A stretch of DNA of 64,000 nucleotides from Avena insularis. Taxonomy: Eukaryota; Streptophyta; Magnoliopsida; Poales; Poaceae. The stretch is taken from positions 471,492,792 to 471,556,791 of the forward strand of contig CM042697.1 in the NCBI GenBank assembly GCA_023614405.1. Reading direction: 5' to 3'. The notes beneath the pieces are model-generated. The model searched no databases. It was not told the origin of the DNA and was given only the letters and a program-made list of their open reading frames with translations. Position 1 is the stretch's first letter. Each line of letters opens with the position of its first letter. Shown here one piece after another: positions 34,311 through 47,112 of the stretch. The position numbers were made by a program, and so were the translations under genes.

Positions 34311-35832
34311 TGATATGTCGGAAATGTATCTATAATTTTTGATGCTCCATGCTTGTTTAGTATCTACTTTGCTTTGCTTGTCTACACTTTGAGGTGCTTT
34401 TTACATGTTTTCTGGTACTAACCTATTAACAAGTTGCCACAGTGCTAGTTCCCTGTTTTCTGCTATTTTTGGTTTCAGAAAAGCTAAAAAAATAAATATT
34501 CTCGGAATTGGACGGGACAAAAGCCAAAGTTCATATTTTTCTGGGAGCGATACAGAAAATCGAAGACGAGACGGAGGAGGAAACCAGGGTGGCCACACCC
34601 TAGGTGGGCGCGGGCCCACCCTAGGCCACGCCCATAGGGGGTGTTGGCCCCCTGGACCTCCACCTACCTTGCCTCCTTCGCCTATAAGAAGCCCTTGGGG
34701 AGAAAACCCTAAATAATCCATCATACTTTTAGAAAAAGTTCCGCTGCGCTGCCGCCACCGAAGGGGAGATTCGGGGGACAGAAAATCTCTATTCTGGCAC
34801 CCTGTCGGGACGAGGAAGTGCCCCCGGAGCCATCTCCATCGATCTCCACCACCATCTCCATCACCGTTGCTGATTCCCATGATGAGGAGGGAGTAGTTCT
34901 TCCTCGAGGCTAAGGGCTCTACCGGTAGCTATGTGTTCATTTCTCTCTCTATGCATGATCTTGTGGTCATGAGCTTTGTAATCAAGTAGATCTACCTTGC
35001 TACTCAAGTGCTTCATTAGATCTCTGCTCTCCCCATGTGTGTGAAAGTGACAGCGTGCACGCCATGGTGGCACTTAGGCTTGAGTCTACATAAATACTCT
35101 TTGTGCTTTAATAGATCTATGTTTTCCCCCACATGTGTGAAAGTGAAATCGTGCATACCGTGTGTGGTACTTTGGCTAGATTGAATATTTGTTATGAGTT
35201 ATATTTGGAGTTGGATGTCTCTATGAAATTGTGGTGTTTGTTGGAACCATCTAGCGCTCAAGGTGACAGTGTGGGGTTATCTAGATTGGGGAAGGCGGAC
35301 TTTGAGGAGTGCTGTTATAGCCCTACCGATGATTAGAGTGTCCAACCGGAGAGTAGTTATGAGTAGTATCATGAAGAGAGGATATTTGTTCACTAGTGAA
35401 AGTATGATCCCTAGGCCTTGTTTCTAAACATTGAAACACCGTTTGCATCTAGATCTGTTGCATGTTTGCTTGCTTTAGTCTTTACCTCCAAGTCAAGCTC
35501 CATCAAAGTATTTTCTAGCACTCACATACGATCCCCATGTCAACAACAAGTCAGAAGCTATTTTCTGGCACCGTTACCACTTGTATTTCACTATCTCTTC
35601 GCCGAACTAGTGCACCTATACACCTGACAAGTGTATTGGGTGTGTTAGGGACACAAGGGACTTCTTGTATCTTGAATGCAGGATTGCTTGAGAGGGAATA
35701 CCTTTGACCACTTCCTCCCTGAGTTCGATAAAACTTGGGTAATCCACTTAAGGGAAACTTGCTGCTGTTCTACAAACCTCTGCACTTGGAGGCCCAACAA
35801 CTGTCTACAAGAATAGAAGTGCGTAGACATCA
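34311..35832 (+). repeat. 3' LTR of element E (1522 bp)
   Basis: Begins TGATATGTCGGAAATG after AGCTTGGGGATGCT, ends GTAGACATCA, and pairs with 18592-20106. The CGCCTATAAG box is near 34680. It has a small insertion relative to the 5' copy (about 34600-34630). Confidence 0.88.
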
Positions 35833-36641
35833 GTCGTGTCTAACCACCCTCTGCCAGCCTTCCAAGGAAGAGGGATAATCATGTGGCATTAAGAGAAGGT
35901 TAGTACGTGTAGGTAAAGTTGTACACCCCTGCAGGGTTCAATCTTTTCGAAAAGCCGTGTTCACGGTTATGAACGCTTGGTGAACTAATTCTAAGATCTC
36001 AGAGAACTTTAACCTAATCGTAAAACTTGGCAGATCAACATGGGTACGAGGGGGTGATCCTAGATAGGGTTCAGATGATGATGAATTGGTGGATATCAAA
36101 AGATGATGATCAATTCTTTGGAGATGTCGCTTTGTTATCCCCTTTCAAAATATTCTGATTAGACGAGCTTCTTCTCCCTCTTGTTTTATAAATAAATATG
36201 GCTTTATGCAAAACAGCCCCACTCTTGCGGAGTACACCCTGTACTCACCCTTGCTTTGTTGATACTTTTGTAGAAGAGTAAGTTCCCTGAAGACGAGTTC
36301 CGTACTACATCGACACCAACGATTAGCTTCGGATTCCCGTCCGGTAGCCTGGAATCTATGGGATGGGACGTCATCATTATGCTTAGGGCCTCTTAGGCCA
36401 TTTGTTAAGTTTGATATACTTAATAGTATAATTTGCCTTCCATTGTTTGATGTTTGTGGTCAGTGACCTCTGCTTATAATAATTTGGTTCTTTGCTCAGT
36501 TATGAGCTTGCTGTAATAATTTTTGTGTCATAGGGTCACTTATGTGTTACCGATTCTTCACTGGATATCCCCGAGCTCTAGGTTAAGCTTATGTGAGATG
36601 GAGGTCTGGGATTTGTTTAGCCCTGATCCCGGGGGTGTACA
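35833..36641 (+). repeat. Element G 5' LTR, right part
   Basis: It aligns with about 50180-51023 and ends GGGGGTGTACA. It resumes exactly after the target duplication of E. A block present in the 3' copy (about 50385-50400) is missing here. Confidence 0.8.
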
Positions 36642-36646
36642 TGTTT

Positions 36647-36658
36647 TGGTATAAGAGT
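36647..36658 (+). promoter_or_regulatory. Decayed primer-binding site of element G
   Basis: TGGTATAAGAGT lies five bases after the LTR end. It differs by two bases from the tRNA-Met site TGGTATCAGAGC of element A. Confidence 0.65.
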
Positions 36659-38779
36659 AGTACCGATTGTAGGAAAACCTTGCTATTCGTCGATGTTGAG
36701 TCTGTTGTTTGTGAAAACTATTTCGAAGATGAAAAGTATTTGCGAAAATTCTAGTATGCTTCTTTTACTCCTTATCTAGTATCTCTCTAACTCTGGGTTA
36801 TCTTATCTTCTGTTGACTCTGAAAAGTTTTACTATCCCTTCTAGTCTTTCAAAGCTTAGGTGCCTCTTGGGCATGCCGTTTCTTAACCAATTGCCCTAGT
36901 GTTAAGTTCTTTAGAGTTATGTGTTGTGAATTATATTGTTGGTTCCACAGCGTTCTGTTCTAGGCTTCGAGGTTTCCTTTCGCCTCATGTGCCTCCTTTT
37001 TGTTTGTTGGGTACTTCAGAAGTCATTTGTTCTCTTGGAAGCTACCTTGTGATTATTACCTTGCGGTGTACGTTGTGTCACTCAAGTAGTAATACTTCTT
37101 TCTCGGGTTTTAACCCTTGGACTTGAACCGAAGATCCCTGATTGTGTCGGATTCTGGTGTTATGAATATTGTACATGAAGCTGACCTTTAACCGAAGATC
37201 CATTCCTTTGACCCCTGTTGTTAGTGTTCATACATTACCTCAGGATGGATGGTACTACAATTCTATCCTTCAAGCTTGTGGTATTTGTCGCGACCGAACT
37301 GGGGCAATTAAGGACTTTCCCTACCACTAGCTATGGCAGATGTTCTTTGATGGAACCATATAGATCACGAGAAGAGTACTCCTCGAGAGTCTCACAACTA
37401 TATCCGTGACTCTGCCACACCTTATCTCTTCTTTGCATTGGGTTTCGGAAGTCTATGCATCCACATCTCAGGATTCTATCCTGAGTATGTTCTTTTTTCC
37501 CTTGTTATTTTCCGACCTCTGTCTACCAGTTGGTAGCCAAGTAGTAAAAGCTCATTAGTGTTTTCTTCCAATGTAAGATACTCTTGTGGTCTGTCGAGAC
37601 AAACCATTTCATGATGTCAGGAGAAACAAACTCCAGTACCTCGTCATTTCTAGGACCAGGTCAAAGTGTTGTAATCCATAGATTAAGAGGCATTGATTGT
37701 CTTCCATCTGTTCTACCTTAATGTATCACACTCTTTTATACTAAGAGGTCGTGTCGAGTTTCATGACCTTCTTAATGAAGTGATGCTCTTACACATATAT
37801 ACCCACCCTTCTTATGAGTTGTTCATGCCCATGAATGATGCGTGTGTGTATTAATGTGGCTATCTGAGATTCCTAGCAATTTTCATTGTTTAGAACTCCA
37901 AGCAAATTTGTGTCATTCTTAGCATGATTGGTTAAACCTATCACTAAGAGAAGTTTGATTGTACTACCAAGTCAGTTATTCGGGTACCCCTCTTTTGTTA
38001 AAGAGTTAGGCTTGTGCTGAAGCTCTGAGATTGTGTCTTCTTGCCTTACCAAGCAAGTTCTCTCTCGAACTAAGTGACATATCGGTGGTTCATGATATTC
38101 TAGATGTCTACTAGAATGATCGCCATGTTGCCACATGACCGTGTTGTCAAGTTCTTGAGCAAGAAAGTTCTCTGAACTGCTCTTTTCTCCAAGGATCTGT
38201 ACTGGATAACCCTGAACTAGTTGGTTGAGCTTAAACAACAACTTGGAGAGTTGTAAGACAAAAGTTCTATCTGACTTTATTCCTTCCTTAAAGGGATGTC
38301 TAGTTTCGTTCACCCTAAATAAATATAGTATCTCCTTCGTGGATATGTTATCTTCCCCACCTTTGATTTGATTTGGGTTATCGTCAAATCAAACTCAGTT
38401 CCAAGGACTATCTTGATGATGTTTCTTCACATGATGTTTCACTTGAGTGTATCTTCATGTCCTTTGGTCTGACCAATATTGTTGCCTCATTCAAGCAACA
38501 TATGAGTCCATCTTCTTGGAGTGTCTTGATAAGTTTGTTGTTGAGCCCATCAATGACATCCTTATCTTCTCCATGATAGAAAATATTCATGTGGAACGGT
38601 TGGCATTAATGTTGGAAACTTTCGAGAACCGTCTTCGAGTCATCTCAAACTATGTGTTCTAGTTGTTAGAAGTAACCTTCTCTGGTTCACACGCAAATGC
38701 TGAAAGATGTCGCCATGGATTTGAGAAGAGTTATCTTTTTCCTTAAGGACATGTGTGTGCTTCATTGGAAGTACGTTAT
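36659..38779 (+). pseudogene. Element G internal region: decayed gag-pol
   Basis: No long open frame survives. Near 38370-38410 the bases still encode GYRQIKLSSKD, and near 38460-38575 FGLTN and then DKFVVEPINDILIFS, the remains of RT motifs in two frames. The upstream 1.7 kb, where gag and protease should be, has no motif that I can support. G is much older than A, B, E or F. The region is cut at 38779 by element F and continues at 45883. Confidence 0.65.
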
Positions 38780-40330
38780 TGATACGTCGGAAACGTATCT
38801 ATAATTTTTGATGCTCCATGCTTGTTTAGTATCTACTTTGCTTTACTTGTCTACACTTTGAGGTGATTTTTACATGTTTTCTGGTATTAACCTATCAACA
38901 AGTTGCAATAGTGCCAGATGCCTGTTTTCTGCAGTTTCTGGTTTTAGAAAAGTTAGTAAAGAAATATTCTCGGAATTGGACGGGACAAACTTCAAAGTCA
39001 ATTACTTTTCGTGGGTAACAAGAAGTCCAGAGGGGAGACGAGGAAGCGGGCCAGGGCAGCCAGACCCACCCCCACGCGTGGCAAGGGGTGGGCCCATGCC
39101 TGGCTAGGATTTGGCCCCCCTGGTCGCCTCCTCGGCCTCCCCCTTCGCCTATAACAATCCCCCGATGCAAAAACCCTAAGCACCCGATTAGAAATCCACG
39201 AAACCGTCTATAGCCGCCGCCACCATCGTCCCTAGATCGGGGGATTTGAAGTTCTTCCCGGCACCCTGCCGGAGGGGAGATCATCCCAGAGGCCTTCTCT
39301 CCAGTATGATGCGTGAGTAGTTCCACCTTGGACTATGGGTCCATGTAGTAGCTAGATGGTTGTATCTCCTCCTTTGTGCTTTCATGTATAGATCTTGTGA
39401 GCTCCGTTCATGATCAAGATCTAATCTATTTGTAATCATGCATGTTGTGTTTGCGGGGATCTGATGGATATTGAGATTATTATGTTGGTTTAATTAATGC
39501 TTTTATCTTTATGATTCTATCATGTCTGTGTTTTTTGTGATCTTTCATGCTCTCTGTTGCTAGTGGTTATCTTGGCCAAGTAGTTGCTAGTGACTCCAAG
39601 AGGGGGTATTTATGCTCGATAGTGGGTTCATGCCTCTAGTTTCCAAGGGAAGTGAAAATAATATCTTTGGTTGTAGATGTAATGTTGATACTAGGGAGAA
39701 AACAACGGTCTCTTGTTCATGGAACATGTGGACTGTTTACCTTACACACTTTGCTTAAAGCAATTGTTTGTTGCTTCCAACTTAATACTGGAGGGGGTTC
39801 GGATGATAACATGAAGGTGGACTTCTAGTCATTGATGCAGTTGGATAAAGGTCTATGTATCTTGTTGTATTTCCCAATCAACCTCATAGGATCTTTCTGA
39901 CTAGTAATTGCATTGTTTTGCCTTGATCAGTTCCTGTCAATTGCCCTGCTGTAATTTGTTTACCCTTCATGTCATGTTGTTTATCTAAGGAGAGCACCTC
40001 TAGTGAACTATGGACCCTGGTCCAATCTTTACCATTGATACATTTTCCACTGTTACTTGTTTACTTGCTGCAAACCATTACCTTCCACACCATACATTTA
40101 ATCCTTTGTTACAGCAAACTGGTGAGCTTGACAACCTCACTATTTGTTGGGGCAAAGTCTTGAGTTTGTGTTGTGCAGGTCTCCACGTTGCCAGCAACAC
40201 CTGTGTGATGTTTCCTTCCTCCTACTGGTTCGATAACCTCGGTCTCAACTGAGGGAAAACTTGCTGCTTGCTGCTTCACACCTTGCTCTTGGGGTTCTCA
40301 ACAGGCTGTGCGTAGGCAGCATAGCCATCA
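38780..40330 (+). repeat. 5' LTR of element F (1551 bp)
   Basis: Its first 240 bases resemble the LTR of E closely, but from about 39000 onwards the two differ, including the ends. The TTCGCCTATAAC box is near 39145. It pairs with 44328-45882. Confidence 0.9.
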
Positions 40331-40338
40331 AGACTTTT

Positions 40339-40357
40339 CCGGCGCCGTTGCCGGGGA
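40339..40357 (+). promoter_or_regulatory. Primer-binding site of element F (tRNA-Asp)
   Basis: CCGGCGCCGTTGCCGGGGA, eight bases after the LTR, complements the 3' end of tRNA-Asp (TCCCCGGCAACGGCGCC) except at its first base. This primer is typical of Athila-type elements. Confidence 0.88.
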
Positions 40358-40558
40358 GGCTAAGGATGTCTTCACAAGGGGAGTCCTTCACTTCCTCTCT
40401 CTTTGCTTTGTTTCTTTTGCTTGGCTTTTTTGCCTCTTTTCAAAAACCCAAAAAAATTAGTCTAGTTTGGTTTGCTTTCTTTATTCAAAAACACAAAAAA
40501 ATAGTTCCTGCTCTAGTTGCTGGTGTGTTATTGCCTTGCTTGGTCATGCTTTCTATCA

Positions 40559-41614
40559 ATGGATGGTTTCTTTGAAACTAGTTCTTATTGGCAAGGTGGG
40601 TTCACAGAAGAACAGAAGTATTATTATAAGGAACACCGTTTGTCACAAAAAGGGAAACACTTATGGGAACAAATTGATAAGTTGAATACTATTGCTAGAG
40701 ACGTGTGCTCTACTTATAATGTTACTTATTGCTTTGATAAATCTTGTTGATGTAGGAGGTATAAACACCTTCCTTTTCAGTGTGAGTATAATGATAATGT
40801 TACCATATCCTCTTATGTTAAAGGAAATTACAAATTTTATGATGTGGAACAAATTGAAGAATTTATTGCTTTCAAGGGTGCATTTGAACTTGCTAGTTTG
40901 CTTGAAAATACTGATGATGCACCTTATGAATATGAGGTTTATGAGATACTTAAATTATGCTTTGATAATTACAAGGAAGCAAATGGCTATATTCTTGAAT
41001 ATTTTAATATATGCTTTCCACAAATGGAAGAGACTAATGCCTTGCAGGAGCCTATGGAAGAAGAAATTGTTGAAACTAGAAGCTTATTAGATGAAAAAGA
41101 GGAGGAGAGTGATGAACAAAAGGAGGAAGAATGGATTATCTACCCATGCCTACCTTCTAATGAGAGTAACTCTTTATCCCTTACATTACTTGATTGTCCC
41201 CCATGCTTACCAAAGGAGGATGAATGTTATGTTCATGTGGATTCCTTTGAAATATCTACTTTGGGTAAAACCTGTGAAGGTTTTAATCCCACTATTCTTG
41301 AGCTTGATAGAAATTATGTGTTTGTAGATCATAAAAAGCATGCTTTATGTGATAGCTATATTGTTGAGTTTATTCATGATGCTACTGAAAATTATTATGA
41401 GAGAGGAAAATATGGTTGTAGAAGTTTTGATGGTATTGAAACACCTCTCTTTGTGCTAAAAGTTTTGAAGTTACTCTTGTCTTATCTTCCTATGCATGTC
41501 ACTTTGTTCTTCATGAATTTATTTGTGTACAAGATTACTATGCATAGGAAGTGGGTTAGACTTAAATGTGTTTTGAATTTGCTTCTTGATGCTCTCTTTT
41601 ACTTCAACTCATAG
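40559..41614 (+). pseudogene. Unnamed ORF of element F (about 350 codons, one stop)
   Basis: ATG 40559 (MDGFFETSSYWQGGF) opens a frame that runs to TAG 41614 with a single TGA (40748-40750), between two Cys-containing segments. The N-terminal half has Cys, Tyr and Lys-rich segments (CFDKSC, then CRRYKHLPFQCEYND). The middle is very acidic (EEKEEESDEQKEEEW). The C-terminal third is shared with the ORF of element E. No gag, nuclease or envelope motif is recognisable. Survival with one stop in a non-autonomous element suggests the frame was kept by selection until recently, but this is inference. Confidence 0.65.
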
Positions 41615-44327
41615 TTCTTATCTGAGGATCTTCTCAAGCTATCATGCCTAACTTAAAGGCATTAAAGAAAAGTACTTGTTGGGAGATAACCCAAGAGTTT
41701 CCTTGAGTCTTGGAAGTTATTACTTCAGTAATGACCTCTAATTATCCTTTTTTTTGCTTTTTGTGCCAAGAATGACCTCTAATGAGAGGGAAGTAAGATT
41801 TGGGGAGTTGCTGTCCCGAAACAGATTTCTATCCTCCACCATAAAAATTCGTAAGAAGTCTATGTAACTCGTATTAAGCTCAAAATTTACGAACAAATAT
41901 CCTAGTATGTTAGATAACTTTAGTTAGTTCAACACATATTGATTTGAGCAACATAAGATGTCCGAAAAAATCTTTTTCTACCTGCTGGTCTGTTTTGACA
42001 TATTTCTGCCATTATTTGCATTTGCTTCTTATTGATTCATTTTTGAGTTCTCTTTAGGTGAATTGAGCATTTTGAGGGAGTTGCTACAGTAGCTTGTGTT
42101 TTTATTGAAAAGTCTTGCTGTTCAAAAGCTTTGCCAAGAGGTCTAATATCTTTCGAATAAACTAATGTTGCTAATGAAGATTGTGTGGAGTTTTGTATGA
42201 AGGAATTTTTTTTGGTGTAGAGAGAGAATGATGTAATGAGATGAAGAATGGACAAAATCTCAATCTTGGGGATTCCACCATGGTGTCACCCCAAGAAATA
42301 TCCAAGAGGTACAAGCATCAATGCTTGGGGATGCCCAAGGCATCCCCTTCTTCACCAATAAAAAGCTCAGGTCTATTTAGACACTTCGTTTTTATTGTTT
42401 CATGCACAGTTGTGTTGTTCTTGGAGCATCTTAGTTTTCGTTTGATTTTCTTAGGTTCTTTAGTTTGCTTGAATAAAGTAGTTTGTACCCCCGTTCTTGA
42501 TGTGTTGTTTTGCAAATAAGTTTGCTTGGTGTTGGAAAGGAGTAGTAAGTTCTTGCTTGAAGTGCAAGAGGAGCTTTCATTAACTGTGACTTAGACTTTA
42601 GCATGACATGCTAGGTGTTGTTTTGACCTTATTCTTAGTGATTATTGTTGTAACATGTCTTGTTCCAAACAATTGGGATTTGTTAGTGTGCCTTGAAGAA
42701 ATTATGCGTTGTTTTAGCATGCAAAAGCATAGTATTATAGTATTCTCCTTTGATGCTTCGCTTGGGTTGACATGGCACATGCTCACACCATGTTATGACT
42801 ATGACAAGTCACCATTAGACTTTATGATCATTTAGTCCTTGACTTGTAGTACCACTCTTTGCTTTGATTAGTAATGTTTTGTTGCTCTGCATGATTATGG
42901 TCATTATGCTCTCTTAGTTGGTTGCTCCCAGTCTTTTGCTAGCCTCCACTTGTATGAGTAAGCTCCACTCATGCTTCCAACTCCCAAGAAACCAAGTTAT
43001 TCCAAAGTGTCCACTATAAACTCCTATGCATGGTGTGTTACACCATTCCAAGTATATTCTTGTTTTCAACTATCTTCCAATTAAAAACTATTTTGTTATG
43101 TGAAAACTTTGTGATTAAAGCCATCACGAACTTGATGGCACGCTTTATTCCTTGCCCCTAATAAACTTGAACCATTTTGACAACTTTGTTGTATATGCTT
43201 GCACTTATAAGTTGGAATTAGCAGAACCGTGCTGTCACGGGGAACAGTTTCAACATTGCACTTGTACTTTGTACTCAGTTGATATCATGCTCTTTTGTCT
43301 ATGGATGTCACCGGTGTGAAATAAAGAGGGAACTTGTAAGTCCATGGAGTTTGTATTCTGTGTTAGAGAAACATCTGGGCCGCTAGCCTAAGCCATGCCT
43401 AATCATGGTGGAAACTTGCAGCATCACCATAATGAGCTATCTATGAAGCATCCTCAATAAAAAGCTATGCATATGGTAAATAAAAAGATTGCTGAGATGC
43501 TCATTATCTGCTTGCCTTGTCATTTTGGTTATGGGAATTCTCCTGTACCATGTGCAAGGGGTACCCCGTTGGCGGTTCTCAATGATATGCAAATACTTAC
43601 AATGACAAGAACTTACATGGGCCCAAAGTTGAGTATGCATGAGGTGTGGCCCTCATATTCAAGGTACTTGAGATTGCCAACTTATACTTCGTCAAGCATA
43701 TACTCCACCTTTGCCACTTTAACCTTAACCACTTCAAGATGCTTATAATAGGGGCAATGAGGGCTGAAAGCAAACAAGTACCATAATTTTTGGAAGCTCT
43801 TTTTGAAACTTGTAATCCTTGCTTCCTTTACAAAAAAAGGCCTTTCTTCCACCATTATTTAGTCTTCACCTTCTAACTTTAGGCACCATTAAGAGAGCAT
43901 AGTTGTCATTTTGTGTGTTGTGTTCCAAAGCTTATTAATTGATGCATATTGTGATATTACTTGTTCTTGTGCTATTTGTTTCTAGTCACCCTTGTGAACT
44001 TTGAAGGTGTCCTATGCATCTATTTGCTACTCTATGAGGGACAAGATGATTGCCACTATGCTATGTTTTCTGTATGTGAAACAAACAAACGTTTTTTAAT
44101 GCATGTTATTCATGATCTTTGTTTGTAGCCTTTCATGTTGCATGCATAGTTACTATGTCCTATTGTTAGAACTCCATCTTTCATGCACATGTTTAGAGTT
44201 CTTTGATCCCAGCTTTCAATGCTTGCAAATGGTTGGATCTTTATTGTGAGGGTGCATGTCACCTCAAAAATTATTCTGTTTATCACTTACCTACTTGAGG
44301 ACGAGCAGAAGTTAAGATTGGGGATGT
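41615..44327 (+). other. Long non-coding internal region of element F
   Basis: Homologous to 31515-34310 of E, without ORFs. It contains the hairpin at 42327-42347 and ends with a polypurine-like AAGATTGGGGATGT directly before the LTR. Confidence 0.7.
42327..42347 (+). other. Conserved hairpin in element F
   Basis: A 9-bp perfect stem (GGGGATGCC/GGCATCCCC) with a CAA loop, identical to that in element E and again preceded by GCTT. Confidence 0.75.
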
Positions 44328-45882
44328 TGATACGTCGGAAACGTATCTATAATTTTTGATGCTCCATTCTTGTTTAGTATCTACTTTGCTTTACTTGTCT
44401 ACACTTTGAGGTGCTTTTTACATGTTTTCAGGTACTAACCTATTAACAAGTTGCAACAGTGCCAGATGCCTGTTTTCTGCTATTTTTGGTTTTAGAAAAG
44501 TTAGTAAATAAATATTCTCGGAATTGGACGGGACAAACGTCAAAGTCAATTACTTTCCGTGGGTAACAAGAAGTCCAGAGGGGAGATGAGGAAGCGGGTC
44601 AGGGCAGCCAGACCCCCCCCCCCCAGGAGCGTCCAGGGGTGGCCCCACGCCTGGCTAGGGTTTGGCCCCCCTGGTCGCCTCCTCGGCCTCCCCCTTCGCC
44701 TATAAGAAGCCCCCGATGCAGAAACGCTAAGCACCCGATCAGAAATCCACGAAACCGTCTATAGCCACCGCCACCATCGTCCCTAGATCGGGGGGATCTG
44801 AAGTTCTTCCTGGCACCCTATCGGAGGGGAGATCATCCCAGAGGCCTTCTCTCTGATATGATGCGTGAGTAGTTCCACCTTGGACTATGGGCCCATGTAG
44901 TAGCTAGATGGTTGTATCTCCTCCTTTGTGCTTTTATGTATAGATCTTGTGAGCTCTGTTCATGATCAAGATCTAATCTGTTTGTAATTATGCATGTTGT
45001 GTTTGCGGGGATCCAATGGATATTAAGATTATTATGTTGGTTTGATTAATGGTTTTATCTTTATGATTCTATCATGTCTGTGTTGTTTGTGATCTTGCAT
45101 GCTCTCCGTTGCTAGTGGTTATCTTGGCCAAGTAGTTGCTAGTGACTCCAAGAGGGGGTATTTATGCTCGATAGTGGGTTCATGCCTCTAGTTTCCAATG
45201 GAAGTGACAATAATCTATTCGGTTGTAGATGTGCTATTGCTACTAGGAGAAAACAACGGTCTCTTGTTCATGGAACATGTGGACTGTTTACCTTACACAC
45301 TTTGCTTAAAGAAGTTGTGTGTCGGTTGCAACTTAATACTGGAGGGGGTTCAGATGATAACCTGAAGGTGGACTTCTAGTCATAGATGCAGTTGGATGGC
45401 GGTCTATGTATCTTGTTGTACTGCCCAATCAACCTCATAGGATCTTTCTGACTAGTAATTGCATTGTTTTGCCTTGCTCAGTTCCTGTCAATTGCCCTGC
45501 TGCAATTTGTTTACCCTTCATGCCATGTTGTTTATCTAAGGAGAGCACCTCTAGTGAACTATGGACCCCGGTCCAATCTTTACCATTGATACATCTTCCA
45601 TTGTTACTTGTTTACTTGCTGCAAACCATTACCTTCCACACCATACGTTTAATCCTTTGTTACAGCAAACCGGTGAGATTGACAACCTCACTGTTCGTTG
45701 GGGGCAAAGTCTTGAGTTTGTGTTGTGTAGGTCTCCACGTTGCCAGCAACACCTATGTGACGTTTCCTTCCTCCTACTAGTTCGATAACCTCGGTCTCAA
45801 CTGAGGGAAAACTTGCTGCTTGCTGCTTCACACCTTGATCTTGGGGTTCCCAACAGGCTGTGCGTAGGCAGCATAGCCATCA
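44328..45882 (+). repeat. 3' LTR of element F (1555 bp)
   Basis: It pairs with 38780-40330 with few differences, including a longer C run near 44611 and a CTATAAG box near 44700. It is followed by GTTAT. Confidence 0.9.
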
Positions 45883-47112
45883 GTTATATGTATGCAGTTG
45901 TCCTTCGACAAGTTGCTCAATACATGGGTCTAGCAATCCAGCTCGTCTTTTGGACCTTGACACTGTAGTCCGTATCTTAAGAATCTAGTGACTTTACCTT
46001 TGTGGTAATTGTTGCAAACTTTCTATTCGGACATGTTGAGTCTGAAGTATCATCACACTAACCAAGGTTGAATCTCAAGCAACAATTATGGTTGGTGTTC
46101 CTCAAGGTTTTGACATAGGCATCTTTGCAAAACCGGCAAGATTGATGTAATGGTTGACACACTTAGCCGGAAAGACCTTTTGCCATATTATTTGATTCAG
46201 TAATAACAACCACTCTTCATGAGGCTTCCTCTATGATTTATTATAGGAGTTGTGCTTATGGCCTCCTTTATATCCAAAGTCTGACCTTTACTTGATGATT
46301 GATTTCTCAAACATCAAGGAGAACATTTAAAGTGGAGTTGATAAATGTATCTCGGTTGATCCTCTAGACCCTTCTTATATTGGCAATCATTTTGCTGTCC
46401 CAAGTAACTGAAGTATGAGAATGAAGTTTCTTTCTTCTCGTGTCATCGGGAATCTTCTTACCTATTCATTTAGTGGTGTAAAGTGATATCGTGATCTTTG
46501 GAAGAGATTTCGATAAACTTGGATGAATAAAGAATTTCCTTCATTCTCTCAACCATGTTTTCAGAGTGACTATGATTTTGGTAATCAATAGTTTCTCTTG
46601 TTACATGTTCCTTGTGACTCTTATGAGTCCTCTCCACCAAAACAACTTTTTTGTCTTGACCTTCTGTTGGATGAAAGAGTGACCCTTCTATTTCAAAAGT
46701 AGTTCAACAGCTTGGTTTTATTGAGCTGTATCTCTGCAACCTAAAATCTCTATGTGATTCGTTTACTAGAGGTTCCCTATCGAAGTTTGTAGCCATGTTC
46801 TTTCTGTTGGAACCCTTTCTTCTCAGAAGTTTAAACTCTTCTGTGAGTCCCATGGTCTCAATCCTTATGAAGACCATATATCTAGACAAACTTGAAACCT
46901 TCTCATATTGTTTCCTCCGCTACCTTAACGTGTCTCATGTTGTCATCTTAGAGTCATTTCTGAACACTCATTCATGAGTTGACCATGAGATAATCGGTGT
47001 ACTGTTTAGTGGGTTTCCCTCTTATCCCTAGGGTGACCTTGTTTCTTTCTCTCTCTGTCTCTCTTCCTACCTTAGGAATCTCGGGTCGATATTCTCGTAA
47101 GGGGGATAGAGC
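45883..47112 (+). pseudogene. Element G internal region continued: RNase H and integrase remains
   Basis: After element F the decayed pol resumes. A segment encoding DTLSRKD near 46155-46175 corresponds to the end of RNase H (usual motif ADALSRK). The rest is too degraded to place. The region ends GTAAGGGGGATAGAGC, the polypurine tract before the 3' LTR (about 47097-47112). Confidence 0.6.

Larger units (their letters stand above)
18592..35832 (+). mobile_element. Element E: non-autonomous Athila-like element with nested Helitrons
   Basis: The LTRs at 18592-20106 and 34311-35832 both begin TGATA(C/T)GTCGGAAA and end AGACATCA. Flanks are GTTGT (18587-18591) and GTCGT (35833-35837), a 5-bp target duplication with one change; the empty site at 50180-50184 in the 3' LTR of G reads GTCGT. 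A degenerate tRNA-Asp primer site follows the 5' LTR. No gag, RT or integrase is present; one unnamed ORF and a long non-coding region fill the element. Two nested Helitrons account for 10.5 kb of the 17.2 kb. Confidence 0.9.
38780..45882 (+). mobile_element. Element F: complete non-autonomous Athila-like element (7.1 kb)
   Basis: The LTRs 38780-40330 and 44328-45882 start TGATACGTCGGAAACG and end GCATAGCCATCA. The target duplication GTTAT is perfect (38775-38779 and 45883-45887). A good tRNA-Asp primer site, one unnamed ORF and a 2.7-kb non-coding region fill it. It lacks gag, RT and integrase and must have been moved by proteins of another element. It is inserted in the pol region of G. Confidence 0.93.
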
